Positions 47,507 through 58,754 of a stretch of DNA of 64,000 nucleotides are shown here, in pieces (within the stretch, counting starts at the first letter, position 1; each line of letters starts with the position of its first letter). The notes below the pieces were generated by a model that had not been told where the DNA came from, did no database searches, and was given only the letters and a program-made list of their open reading frames with translations. The translations under genes were made by a program, and so were the position numbers. Source of the stretch: Capsicum annuum (lineage: Eukaryota > Streptophyta > Magnoliopsida > Solanales > Solanaceae); the NCBI RefSeq assembly GCF_002878395.1, contig NC_061116.1, positions 125,297,112 to 125,361,111 on the forward strand, written 5' to 3'.

Positions 47507-48362
47507 AAACTATTGTACATGAATAAATAAGTACATATGAAATAGTAATGTAAGGATCACATAGTTATAACTACAAGATTGGCCCTCATAAGCCGATAGG
47601 ACAGGAAAAGTAAATAACCCAACGTATATATATATATATATATTGCCCTGGTGGATTTAGTTTTTCCTTGATTTTTTCTCGGTTCGTGCGGCTAACATGC
47701 ATCAGGGCCCTTTCAGCAGGGGAAACAAACCCATATAGCTCATTGGTTCCTTTAGGATAGATCGAGTGAAACAGTTCAGGTTAAATCTTTAAACTCTCAT
47801 GTTCATGACCCTTGTCCCTATCTCGACATCCTATATATAGGTATATAAATATGGTGCATATGGTTTATGACTGAATTTTGATAATTGTATTATTTTTTCT
47901 TATTCCCTAAGTATGTCAGTGCTTATCCCAATGATCTTCCCTGGATGCCACATCATTTCATGATCCAGGGCCTAAAGGATTTTTTTGTTGCTCCTACACA
48001 GCGTTGGTGGTTGAGCATGTCTATTGAGTTGTTGTGAAGTAGTGAGCCTCCATACTTCAGAAGGCATTATCATTTCATCATTCTTTATTTATTGTCATGG
48101 TATGTTTGGATCTCTTTTGGTCATAGTCGAGGGCATATCCCGACTTAGTTGCTAAAGGCTATCGTGGATAAGTGTGAGTTGGACATTTATTTCTTTTTTG
48201 AACTTTCATTTATATTTGATTATCTATCCTATTTATTACTATTTGGTAGGATTCCACTATATTCTTTTATTGTGTTTTTTGATGTTAGGCTAAGGGGGTG
48301 ATCTCCAGCTCATGATGGGCTTGAATACCCGTCATAACTAGGCTCTAGTTTGGACTGAGACA
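46300..48362 (+). mobile_element. Solo LTR with perfect target duplication
   Basis: Starts TGTGAGACCCC and ends GACTGAGACA. Flanks are TAAGT at 46295-46299 and 48363-48367, and the broken minisatellite unit continues across it in register. No internal retroelement sequence is present, so one LTR was left after recombination between two. The family is not assigned. It has no coding sequence. Confidence 0.88.
47449..47507. repeat. TA/CATA microsatellite
   Basis: An almost pure TA run with two CA interruptions, inside the solo LTR. A second TA run lies at 47625-47643. Confidence 0.95.
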
Positions 48363-48461
48363 TAAGTACATTGATGAAAATGGACCATACTTGACGTCAA
48401 AATTTTCAAGTATCAAGGTGACGAAGGAGAAGTTAAATTCTCGCACCATAAGCCGACCATT
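48363..48461 (+). repeat. Tat minisatellite 2 (middle part)
   Basis: One unit between the solo LTR and element complex E. The spacing from the last unit start on the left, with the insertion removed, is about 103 bases, matching the array period. Confidence 0.85.
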
Positions 48462-48846
48462 TGTAATGCCCTAATTTTTCTATAACCGGAATATCACACG
48501 GTGTTTGTAATCCCGAAGGACTACAAGCTAACCCTCTTCTGATATCTGTACCTGTTCACTGCATAATATAATAAAATACATGCATCAAATTGGCAGAAAC
48601 TTTCCATAAGATTCAAAACATCTAAAATACATAAATCTGCAAACTAAATACTTATACATATATCCGAAAAACCTCTAAGTATCTGAACTGTAGAGTTGAT
48701 GGGACATGTCCCCAACTTACTCCAGCTAATAAAATAGAGTGGATATAATAATAATTAGCCTCGAAAGATAAGGACTCACAAATACATCTATTGCTGCTGA
48801 CAAGAACTGAGCTGCTAAGGGTACTCTAGGTCTCGTGCTTCTGAAC

Positions 48847-48878
48847 CTACGGTGTTAAATAAAATAACAACACCATAG
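48847..48878 (-). other. Conserved LTR stem-loop, E LTR 1
   Basis: CTACGGTG and CACCATAG on the plus strand; one G-T type pair remains possible in RNA. Confidence 0.6.
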
Positions 48879-51139
48879 CGCAAATGTGTCAGTACGTTGG
48901 AATGTACTGAGTATGCAAATAAGATAAGGCTAAATTCAAGGGCTTATGCATGAACATAACTTAATTGAATGATATGTAAGAGTTGGATTAACAAACATAG
49001 AGAATCTGTAACTACTAATCATATTGCGCATACTGTCACTGAGCATACTGGTATTAACTCTTGTAACTGATACTAAATAAACTGAAATTCTAGATTTTCT
49101 GAACATACTGAGATTTATGAGTATCTGAAGCTACTGAAACTGATAGCAACCCTATCTAACAGGTTGTCTCCAGATCTAATATTATTAAGAATGATTGACT
49201 AAATCTAAGATCAACACTACCTAGCAATTAGTCTGTGAATTTTTGGGTAATAATATTTTATTAACTGAATCTGAGATCGACCTATCAAGAAATAGATCTT
49301 CAAATTTACAAATAATCATACTTGATGGCCTGTATCTAATAGCCTTGAATTCTATACACTGAACTAAGATCTTTCTTGAAGTCTGAGACTAATTCTAAAA
49401 CTAAGACTTCGGGAAGTAGTCATCTAACCGACATGCCCCAAATAAGACACTATTGCTGAATTTAGAGTCCAATCTGTAACCCCAATTGGAAGGGTTCAGT
49501 ACCGCGCCACTGGTAAAGACAACTTTACATTACCCTCTTCTATCAGGTACTCAAGAGAGAACGGTGGATCCCTTATCTAGCAAGTCAAGCCACCTCATCT
49601 ACCCTCAACTATCAGGTATGATGTCACAACCTACGCTGGCAACATAGTTCTGGAGCATAAGGATTATTACTAGGAATCACACCCTCTACTAATAGGTGAG
49701 TTCCTATCCTTAAGCTCACTCGGTGCTAAGTTCTATAACCATCTGAAAGACTCCGAACTGATTCTTAGCTGAGCTTAGAGTAAGCTGAATCTTGTTATGA
49801 ATTTTCTTACCTAACTGATATGACTGAGTTTGCTTGGTGCCTTATCTGACGGAATACTACTGAGTTCTACTCTCTTTCTGAGTGCTATTGAATCTCATAT
49901 CTTATCGAGCTTTACTGAAGTCTTTACTGTATTTTGAATACTACTGAGATCTGAACTGAGTACTGAGCTTGATTAAACTGAATACTGAGATTATCAAATT
50001 TTCTCACTGTTCAGTCATTGACTGAGTTCTACTGATCATAGCACGACTGAGATTATCTTGAGACTGACTCAGCTCAAGGCACCCAGCTATATTTTTTGGG
50101 TACAAGTACCCCAAGGATTCGATAGAAGGAAACTGACACAACATGACTTTCTTGATCATAGGACTAAAGTCCACAATTCATAATATCATAAGTTGGAGAT
50201 TTCATACTACATATGGTTTTTGTAATCTTAAACATGAGAGAGAATGCATATACATCACATCATGAGTTATTCAATCTAGTTTCATGAACATTCCATCAAC
50301 AATCATAATACACAACAATATCATGAGCATTCCATAAAACATCTTCAATACAAGATAATAGCATGGAAATCATGTTGAACATAAGTATAGAACATAGACT
50401 TGTCATTTAGGTCTTATTGAGTCATAAAGACATGATTTATTAGTCTCTTGGACATTTTAAAAAATACCTTGCATGCACATCTTAGGCATAGGTGAAATCA
50501 TCAAAATTACACATCACAATAACCCAATTTACATATTTCCAATTCATATACTACCATGGTTTCATAAACACACAAGGATCCCGCCTTGGGAATCATCCAA
50601 CACCAACAACATGATCATCAACATTCAACAACATCAACATCCTACAACATGAACATCATAATTATGGGTCAACGCTTGAGTCTTATAATCAAAACATGAA
50701 TTTAATCTCAACAAAAACAAGAACCTCAATTTCAAACCACCTAAATCATGAAAAAAATTAATAAAAATATATTCTTTGAATTTAAAGAGAGATTCTTGAA
50801 CTTCTTAGGTGGAAGGAACCCAAGAATCAATATTTGCATACCTCAAATTTGTGAATCCGAATGAACTATTGATTCCGGAACTCTATTTGTAAGATTAGTG
50901 GGTGCTCCTTGTAGCTCTCAAAATGGAGATTCTGAATCTCAAAAAATTATTGAAAACCACAGATGAATTTTGAGAGATCTTGAATTCTTGGTTGAAGCTC
51001 AATTGTTTGGTTCTTAAGAATTTTCATAAAAATGACCAAAATTTGGTCCAATGTAAGCTAAATCCCGTGTTAAAGCATGATTGGGGGATGGGAAATGTCC
51101 ATTTTGCCCCTGGAAAGATGGAGCTGGAAATTGATTTTT

Positions 51140-51285
51140 GGCCTAGGGCTATCTAGCAGGCAGCGCCTGGACTATAGCCTGTGATCCAGCGGAAGGCGCC
51201 TGCCTTATAGACTGCGATCTAGCGGGCGAAGCCTGACTTATAGTTGGAGATCCAGCGGGAGACTCGGGCCTATCGCCTCAATCTA
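51140..51285. repeat. GC-rich cassette, E LTR 1
   Basis: Units of about 35-40 bases containing GATCCAGCGGG and GCGCCTG. Matching arrays lie at 56266-56405 and 61435-61575 in the other two LTRs, with different unit wording. Confidence 0.7.
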
Positions 51286-51547
51286 CTAGTTCTAAAATCC
51301 AAACATGATCTTATGCATTCTAAAAAATTCTGGAAACTCACCTGACATGTACTATGACCTTGCCCCATCGCAACGCAACTTAAAAATCAAAATTTGCAGG
51401 TCGGGAAGGTCACAAAATAATTCGTCGAAGTTCACACGCTTATGGAATGAAGAAAATTTCAATACTTAGCCAAATTTTTAGGTGTTAAACTTCTCTTGAC
51501 AAGCTCGGAAAGGCTTTAACGACTCAAAAAACTTATGGGGTATTACA

Positions 51548-51562
51548 TTATCTCCCCCTTGG
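51548..51562 (-). other. Element E polypurine tract 1
   Basis: On the minus strand CCAAGGGGGAGATAA directly precedes LTR 1. Confidence 0.85.
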
Positions 51563-52364
51563 GAATAATCATCCTCAAATTTCTCTTGATAAGCTATGAG
51601 TACTGATCAACTGAAATTACTCAAGGGTTGAGAACATCTGAGACATATTTATATAACGGGAACTACTGATATACTGAATCTTATACTTGAACATATATAT
51701 CTGATGCATAGAATACTCGACTGATAATATTGATAAGCTGAATTCTCATACGGGACATGCATATCTGATGCATGGATTTATAACTGAGTCATTCTCATGA
51801 ACGCATGGTTGAATATGCTAATAAGCTGAACACTCTCAGCTGAACATAAATATCTAATGCATGAAGATCTGACTGAACTTACTCTTGAAAGCTTGACTGA
51901 CTATGCAATGACTACTGAAGTAAAGCTTGTAATAAGGATCTGTGCATGTAACTGAGTGGGGTATCTCCCCCTTGGGACACTATGTCCCTTTAAGAACACT
52001 TACTTCACTTAGATACTCCAGAAATTCTGTGGTGATGCACAAGTCATTTATGATCTAAATCGTAATCTTAGCTGAACTCGCAACTACTAGAATGTTCTAT
52101 CTTGGGATGAGTACATCCCCAAGACTTCTGATCGCATGATTAAATAAAGAGATTGAGAAAATAAACTATATGAATGTAACTGGCTGACTTCTGAACCGAC
52201 TGCTGGCTTTACAAGCTAACGCATACTGAAACTTAAGCTCAGACAGGAGAAAAAGATCTAACAATACAAATCATAAGGATAAAAGGCTCATAACTTACCC
52301 GAATCTCTGTTAGGGAAACTTTCATGATCATGGCTAGCCTGAAGTGCATATAATCTATTATGAG
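51563..52364 (-). other. Element E internal region 1, non-coding part
   Basis: No domain was seen. It includes ATCTGATGCATG words and the purine tract and palindrome at 51961-51988 (TATCTCCCC, then GGGACACTATGTCCC). Confidence 0.6.
51961..51988 (-). other. Second purine tract beside a palindrome, E internal 1
   Basis: Perfect palindrome arms GGGACA and TGTCCC with a three-base loop, next to a C-run on the plus strand. It lies about 414 bases from the LTR. Confidence 0.7.
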
Positions 52365-53353
52365 CTATCGGATGACTATGCTGACTTCGGGGACCTGTCT
52401 TAAGGCAGTCTCAAACTTTATGACCTGGCTTTCCACATCCAAAACACACATCACTACCGGCTCTACATACTTCCTTATGACTCTTACCATATTCTTCACA
52501 TAGAGGGTAGGTAATACCCCTGCTCTCATTACACTGGGCATTGGAGCGTGGTGCACTAACTGAGGATGGAGCTGGGACTGAAAACTTTTGACTATAGTGA
52601 GAATGGTTACCACCCTGTGACCCTGCTTAGGAGAAACTATGACTACTTGTTCTAGCTTTCTTATTAGATCTTTCTCTTTCCTCATCTTATCTAACTTAAT
52701 CTCCTGTACATGCATCATCAATATCGTAAGGTTTATCTCTCTATTAAGCATAGCACTTTTACACTCTTTCAACACCAACCATGATACACCAGTCACAAAC
52801 TTACTCATACTCACTCTAGGGTCAGCTATCAACTCGGGGTCATACTTAGCTAACTGATTAAACTTAAGATAATACTCCTTAATAGTCATGGAGATCTATC
52901 TCAGGTTCATAATCTCCTCTACCTTAGTTTTTCTCATTTCTAGCGGGAAGAACTTATCTAAAAAGGCATCCTAAACTACTTGCCAGGTCATGGGAGCATC
53001 ATCCTCTCCTGTACCCTTCCTCCATGCTGCAACCCAATCATAAGCAATGTTTCTCAGCCTATAGGAGGCCAGTTCTACACTTTCTTCCTAAGATACAAGC
53101 ATAACCTGGGTGATTTTCTTTACCTCCTCTAGAAACAACTGCAGGTCCTCGTCTGCCTTAGACCCAAGGAACTCAAGAGGATTCATCCTTATAAAGTCAC
53201 AAAGTCTAGCTGCGGCTCCATCACCACTTTTTTATGTGGAGCAGCAGTCTGAGTATTGAACCGCATAGAAATAGTCACAGCTTGGGCCAATGTCTGAAAA
53301 GCAGACCGAAATTTGGCATGAGATATATTCTCATTCTGGGGATCTACTGGCTG
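52365..53353 (-). pseudogene. gag: Element E gag, copy 1, start deleted
   Basis: Read leftwards from 53353. The segment corresponding to the start and first residues in copy 2 is missing: 53353 joins straight to leader sequence, with a GAGG-like word at both edges. The capsid part 52365-52889 has TIKEYYLKFNQLAKYDPEL and RVSMSKFVTGVS; a zinc-knuckle region follows in shifted frames, with ECGKSHKEVCRAG-type spacing. There is no protease after it. Gag here would package element RNA, but this copy cannot be translated from its own start. Confidence 0.8.
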
Positions 53354-53384
53354 AGGAACAAGGATTAGAATGAAATTTTAACTT

Positions 53385-53545
53385 GATCTTTTACTCACTG
53401 GAATAACATGAACACTGAAAAAAAGGAAACTTTTTCCTACAACATCTTATAGCCTCTTGTACATAAATGTGGCGCGCAATACACCCATGTACAAAACTCT
53501 ACTAGATGTGGCATTTTAAACTTCCTAGGACACCTATTGAACCTT
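53385..53545 (-). other. Element E leader 1
   Basis: Shares the long leader of C on the opposite strand, including the CCATGTACAAAACTCTACT stretch and a CTTATAGCCTC stretch. Confidence 0.65.
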
Positions 53546-53547
53546 AG

Positions 53548-53559
53548 GCTCTGATACCA
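53548..53559 (-). other. Element E primer-binding site 1, intact
   Basis: GCTCTGATACCA on the plus strand, the exact initiator methionine tRNA match. Confidence 0.85.
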
Positions 53560-53563
53560 AGTT

Positions 53564-56500
53564 TGTAACACCTCAATTTTTTTATGATCGGAACATCTCA
53601 CAGTGCTTGTAATCCCAAAGGACCACAAGCTAACCTTCTTTCGATATCTGTACCTGTTCACCGCATAATATAATAAAATACATGCGGAAAACTGGCGGAA
53701 ACTTTCATAAGGTTAAAAATATCTAAAATACATAAATCTGCAAACTAAATACTTATATATATGTCCGAAAGGCCTCTAACTGTCTAAACTATAGAGTTGA
53801 TGGGACATGTCCCCAACTAACTCCGGGTAATAAAATAGAGTGGATGTAATACTTCCACTGAAATAATAATTGTCTCCAAATGAAAAGGACTCACAAGTAC
53901 ATCTACTGCTGCTGAAAGAAACTGGGCTGCTAAGGGTGCTCTAGGTCTCGTGCTTCTGAACCTATGGTGTTAAATAAAATAACAACACTATAGCACAAAT
54001 ACGTCAGTACGATGGAATGTACTGAGTATCCAAATGAGGTAAGGCTAAATGCAAGGGCTTATGCATGAACATAACCTAATTGAATAATATGCAATAGCTG
54101 GATTAACAAACATAGAGAATCTGTAACTAATGATCATACTGCGCATACTATCACTGAGCATACTAGGACTAACTCTTGTAACTAATACTGAATTTACTCA
54201 AATTCTTGAATTTCTGAACATATTGAGATTTATGAATATCTGAAGCAACTGAAACTAATAGCAACCCTATCTAACGGATTGTCTCTAAATCTAATAGTAT
54301 TAAGATTATTGACTGAATCTGAGATCAACTCTATCTAGCAGGTAGTCTCTGAATTTGTGGGTAATAATATTTTATTAACTGAATCTGAGATAGACCTATC
54401 TAGCAGCGGATCTTCGAATTTGCAAATAATCATACTTGATGGCCTGTATGTAATAGCCTTAAATTCTATACACTGAACTGAGCTCTTTCTTGAAGTCTGA
54501 GACTGATTCTAAAACTGAGACTGTAGGAAGTAGTTATCTAACCGACATGCCCCAAATAAGTGACTATTGCTGAATTCAAGGTCCAATCTATAACCCTAAT
54601 TGGAAGGGTGTTTGTACCGCGCCACTGGTAAAGACAACTTTACATTACCCTCTTCTATCAGGTACTCAAGCGAGAATGGTGAATCCATCATCCAACAGGT
54701 CAAGCCACCTCATCTACCCTCAATTATCAGGTATGATGTCTTAACCTATGCTGGCATCTTAGTTCTGGAGCACAAGGATTGCTGCTAGGAATCACACTCT
54801 CTACTAATAGGTGAGTTCCCATACTTGAGCTCACTCAGTGCTGAGTTCTACTCCCATCTGAAACACTCGGAACTGATTCTTAACTGAGCTTAGACTAAGC
54901 TGAATCTTGTTACAAATTTTCTTACTTAACTGATATTATTGAGTTTACTTGGTTCTGTATCTGACGAGATACTACTGAATTCTACTCTCTGTGTGATTGC
55001 TATTGAATCTCGTATCTTATCAATCTTTACTGAAGTCTTTACTATATACTGAATACTACTGAGATTTGAACTGAGTACTGAGCTTGATTAAACTGAATAC
55101 TGAGATTATCAAATTTTTTTACTGTTCTGTCATTGACTGAGTTCTACTGATCATAGAACGACTGATATTATCTTGAGAATGACTCGGATCTAGGCACCCA
55201 ACTATGTTTTTCAGGTACAAGTACCCCCAGGACTCGATAGAAGGAAACTGACACAACATGACTTTCTTGATCATAGGACTAAAGTCAATAATTCATAATA
55301 TCATAAGTTGGGGATTTCATACTACATATAGTTCTTGTAATCTTAACATGAGAGAGAATGCATATACATTACATCATGAGTTCTTCAATCTAGTTTCATG
55401 AACATTCCATCAACAATCATAATACACAACAATATCATGAGCATTCCATAAAACATCTTCAATACAAGACAATAGCATGAAAATCATGTTGAACATAAGT
55501 ATAGAACATGGACTTGTCATTTAGGTCCTATTGAGTCATAAAGACATGATTTATAGTCTCTTGGACATTTTAACAAATACCTTGCATGCCCATCTTAGGC
55601 ATAGGTTAAATCATCAAAATTACACATCACAATGACCCAATTTACATGCTTCCAATTCATATACTACCATGGTTTCCTAAACACACAAGGATCCTATCTT
55701 GGCAATCATCCAACACCAACAATATGATCATCAACATTCAACAACATCAATATCAACATCCCACAACATGAACATCATAATTATCACATACTGGGGTCAA
55801 GGCTTGAGTCTTATAGTCAAAACATGAATTTAATTTCAACAATAGCAAGAACTTTAATTTCAAACCACCTAAATCATGAAAAAAAATCATAAAAATATAT
55901 TCTTTGAATTTAAAAAGGAATTCTTAAACTTTTTGGGTGAAAGGATCCCAAGAATGAACACTTGCATACCTCAAATTTGTGAATCCAGATGAACTATTGA
56001 TTTCGTAACTCTATTCGTAAGATTTGAAAGTGCTCCTTGTAGCTCTCGAAATGGAGATTTCGAATCTCAAAAAATTATTGAAAATCATAAATGAATTTTG
56101 AGAGATCTTGAATTCTTGGTTGAAGCTCAAGTGTTTGGTTCTTGAGAATTTTCAGAAAAATGACCAAAATTTGTTCCAATGTAAGCTATATCCCGTGTTA
56201 AAGCATGATTGGGGTATGGGAAATGTCCATTTTACCCCAGGAAAGACGGAGCTAGAAGCTGATTTTTGGCCTGAGGCTATCCAGCAGGCGGCGCCTGGAC
56301 TATTGCCCGCGATCCAGAGGCGCATGCCTTATAGCCTGCGATCCAGTGGACAACGCCTGGCTTATAGACCGCGATCCAGCGGGCAACGCGAGCCGATCGC
56401 CTCGAGCTACTGGTTCTGAAATCCAAACATGGTCTTATGCATTCCAAAAAATTCTGAAACTCACCCGAGATATACTATGACCTTACCCCATCGCTATGCA

Positions 56501-56670
56501 ACTTGAAAATCAAAATTAAGAGGTCGGGAAGGTCACAAAATAATTTATCGAAGTTCACAAGCTTATGGAATGAAGAAAATTTAAATACTTAGCCAATTTA
56601 TATAGTGCTAAGCTTCTCCTGACAAGCTAGGAAAGGCATTAACAACTCAAAAAACTTATGAGGTATTACA
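53564..56670 (-). repeat. Element E LTR 2 (middle, shared)
   Basis: Complete LTR with edges equal to the others. Its 3' end (TGTAACACCTC on the plus strand) differs more from LTR 1 and LTR 3 than those differ from each other. It serves as one end of both internal regions. The GC-rich cassette is at 56266-56405 and the stem-loop at 53962-53993. Confidence 0.9.
53962..53993 (-). other. Conserved LTR stem-loop, E LTR 2
   Basis: CTATGGTG and CACTATAG, one arm changed at one base. Confidence 0.55.
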
Positions 56671-56685
56671 TTATCTCCCCCTTGG
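56671..56685 (-). other. Element E polypurine tract 2
   Basis: Same tract as before LTR 1: CCAAGGGGGAGATAA on the minus strand. Confidence 0.85.
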
Positions 56686-57376
56686 GAACATTCGTCCTCA
56701 AATATCCTTGATAAGCTACAAGTACTGATCAACTAAAATTACTCAAGGGTTGAGAACATCTGAGACATATATATATAACAGGAACTACTGACATACTGAA
56801 TCTTATACTTGAACATGCATAGCCGATGCATAGAATACTCGACTGATAATATTGATAAGCTGAATTCTCATACGAGACTTGCATATCTGATGCATGGATT
56901 TATAACTGAGTCATTCTCATGAATGCATGACTGAATATGCTGATAAGCTGAACTTTCTCTGCTCAACATGCATATCTAATACATGAAGATCTGACTGAAC
57001 TTACTCTTGAAAGCTTGACTAACTATGCAATGATTTTGATGCAAAGCTTGTAATACGAATCTTTGTGTGTAACTGAATGGGGTATCTTCCCCTTGGGACA
57101 CTATGTTCCTCTAAGAACACTTACTTCACTGAGATACTCGAGAAATTCTGAGGTTATGCACAAGGCATCAATGATCTGAATCGTAACTAGGCATGTCTCA
57201 TGATCTTAGCTAAACTCTCAACTACTAGAAAGTTCTATCTTGGGATGAGTACATCCCCAAGACTTCTAATCGCATGATTAAATAAAGATATTGAGAAAAT
57301 AAACTATATGAATATAATTGGCTGACTGCTGAACCGACTACTGGGTTTACAAGCTAACTAATGCTGAAACTTAAGC
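56686..57376 (-). other. Element E internal region 2, non-coding part
   Basis: Aligns with 51563-52364. It contains the purine tract and palindrome at 57082-57109, here with one palindrome base changed. Confidence 0.6.
57082..57109 (-). other. Second purine tract beside a palindrome, E internal 2
   Basis: TATCTTCCCCTTGGG, then GGGACACTATGTTCC on the plus strand. One arm base differs from the perfect form. Confidence 0.6.
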
Positions 57377-58528
57377 TCAGATGGGAGCAAAAGATCTAAC
57401 AATGCAAATCATAAGGATAAAAGGCTCATAACTTACCCAAATCTCTGTTAGGGAAACTTTCATGATCATGGCTAGCCTGAAGTCCATACAATCTGTTATG
57501 AGCGGCAGGACGACTATACTGACTTCGAGGACCAGTCTTAGGGCAGTCTCAAACTTTGTGACTTGGCTCACCACATCCAAAATACACATCACTACCGGCT
57601 CTACATACTCCTTTAGGATTCTTACCACATTCTTACACAGCGGGTAGGAAGACCCCCGATCTCACTACCCTGGGCTTTAGAGCACGGTGCACTAACTTAG
57701 GATGGAGCTGGGACTGAAAACTTTTGACTATGGTGAGAACGTTACCACCCTGTGACCCTGATTGGGAGAAACTATGACTACTTCTTCTAGCTTTCTTATT
57801 AGATCTCTCTCTTTCCTTCATCTTATCTGACTCAATCTGTTGCGCATGTATCATCAATCTTGCAAGGTTCATCTCTCTATTAAGTATAGCACTTCTACAC
57901 TCCTTCAACACTAACCCAGATACACCAGTCACAAACTTACTCATACTCACTCTAAGGTCAGCTATCAACTCGGGGGCATACTTAGCTAACTGATTAAACA
58001 TAAGACAATACTCATTAACATTCATGGAGCCCTATCTCAGGTTCATAAACTCCTCTACATTAGCTTCTCTCATTTGTAGCGGGAAGAACTTATCTAGAAA
58101 GGCATCCTGAAATACTTGCCAGGTCATGGGAGCATCATCCTCTTCTCTACCCTTCCTCAATGCTACAACCCATTCATAAGCAATGTCTTTCAGCCTATAG
58201 GAGGCCAGTTCTAAACTTTTTTCATCAGATACATGCTTAACCTAGGTGATTTTCTTCACCTCCTCTAGAAACAACGGAGGGTCCTTGTCTGCCTTAGATC
58301 CAAGAACTCAAGAGGATTCATCCTCATAAATTCAAGAAGTTTGGTTGCATCTACATCACCATTTTTCTTATGTGGAGCAGCAGTCTGAGTATTGGACTGC
58401 ACAGAAACAGTCGCAGCTTGGGCCAATGTTTGAAAAGCAGCCCAAAATTTGGCATGAGATACATTTTCATTCTGGGGATCTACTGGCCGAGAGGCTGACT
58501 GGTTCCCTATTCTCTTCTTAGGAGGCAT
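57377..58528 (-). pseudogene. gag: Element E gag, copy 2, broken
   Basis: The start at 58528 is chosen for Met-Pro-Pro-Lys-Lys-Arg, the usual basic N terminus of this gag family. Then FMRMNPLEFLD (or similar) and a frameshift near 58290. The capsid core 57633-58025 holds MNVNEYCLMFNQLAKYAPEL and RVSMSKFVTGVSGL. The zinc knuckle near 57545-57600 reads Asp-Val-Tyr-Phe-Gly-Cys, so the first Cys is Tyr, and a stop replaces the residue before its last Asp-Cys. About 380 residues would be expected for the whole frame. No protease follows, which distinguishes E from A and C. Not functional as it stands. Confidence 0.85.
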
Positions 58529-58557
58529 GTTCTGCAAATGGAAGAGGAACAAGGATT

Positions 58558-58730
58558 AGACTAAAAGTTTAACTTGAGCTTTTACTCACTGGCACGACAT
58601 GAACACTGAAAGAAGGGAAACTATTTCCTACAACATCTTATAGCCTCTTGTACATAAATGTGGCGCGCAACACACCCATGTACAAGACTCTACTAGATGC
58701 GGCTTTTTAGACTTCCTAGGATACCTAATG
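58558..58730 (-). other. Element E leader 2
   Basis: Closest match to the C leader: CTTATAGCCTC, GAAGGGAAACTATTTCC and CCATGTACAAGACTCTACT on the plus strand all correspond. Confidence 0.7.
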
Positions 58731-58738
58731 AACCTTAG

Positions 58739-58750
58739 GCTCTGATACCA
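58739..58750 (-). other. Element E primer-binding site 2, intact
   Basis: GCTCTGATACCA on the plus strand, four bases from LTR 3. Confidence 0.85.
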
Positions 58751-58754
58751 AGTT

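Larger units (their letters stand above)
48462..51547 (-). repeat. Element E LTR 1 (outer left)
   Basis: On the minus strand it starts TGTAATACCCC at 51547 and ends GGGCATTACA at 48462. The GC-rich cassette at 51140-51285 has about four units built on GATCCAGCGGG. The stem-loop is at 48847-48878. Confidence 0.92.

Noticed and set aside
53548..53559. tRNA gene signal
   Set aside because: The match covers only the last bases of initiator methionine tRNA next to an LTR; it is a primer-binding site.
56108..56419. 103-residue open frame, plus strand
   Set aside because: It is antisense to the E LTR through the GC-rich cassette, is not kept in the other two LTR copies, and has no recognisable motif.
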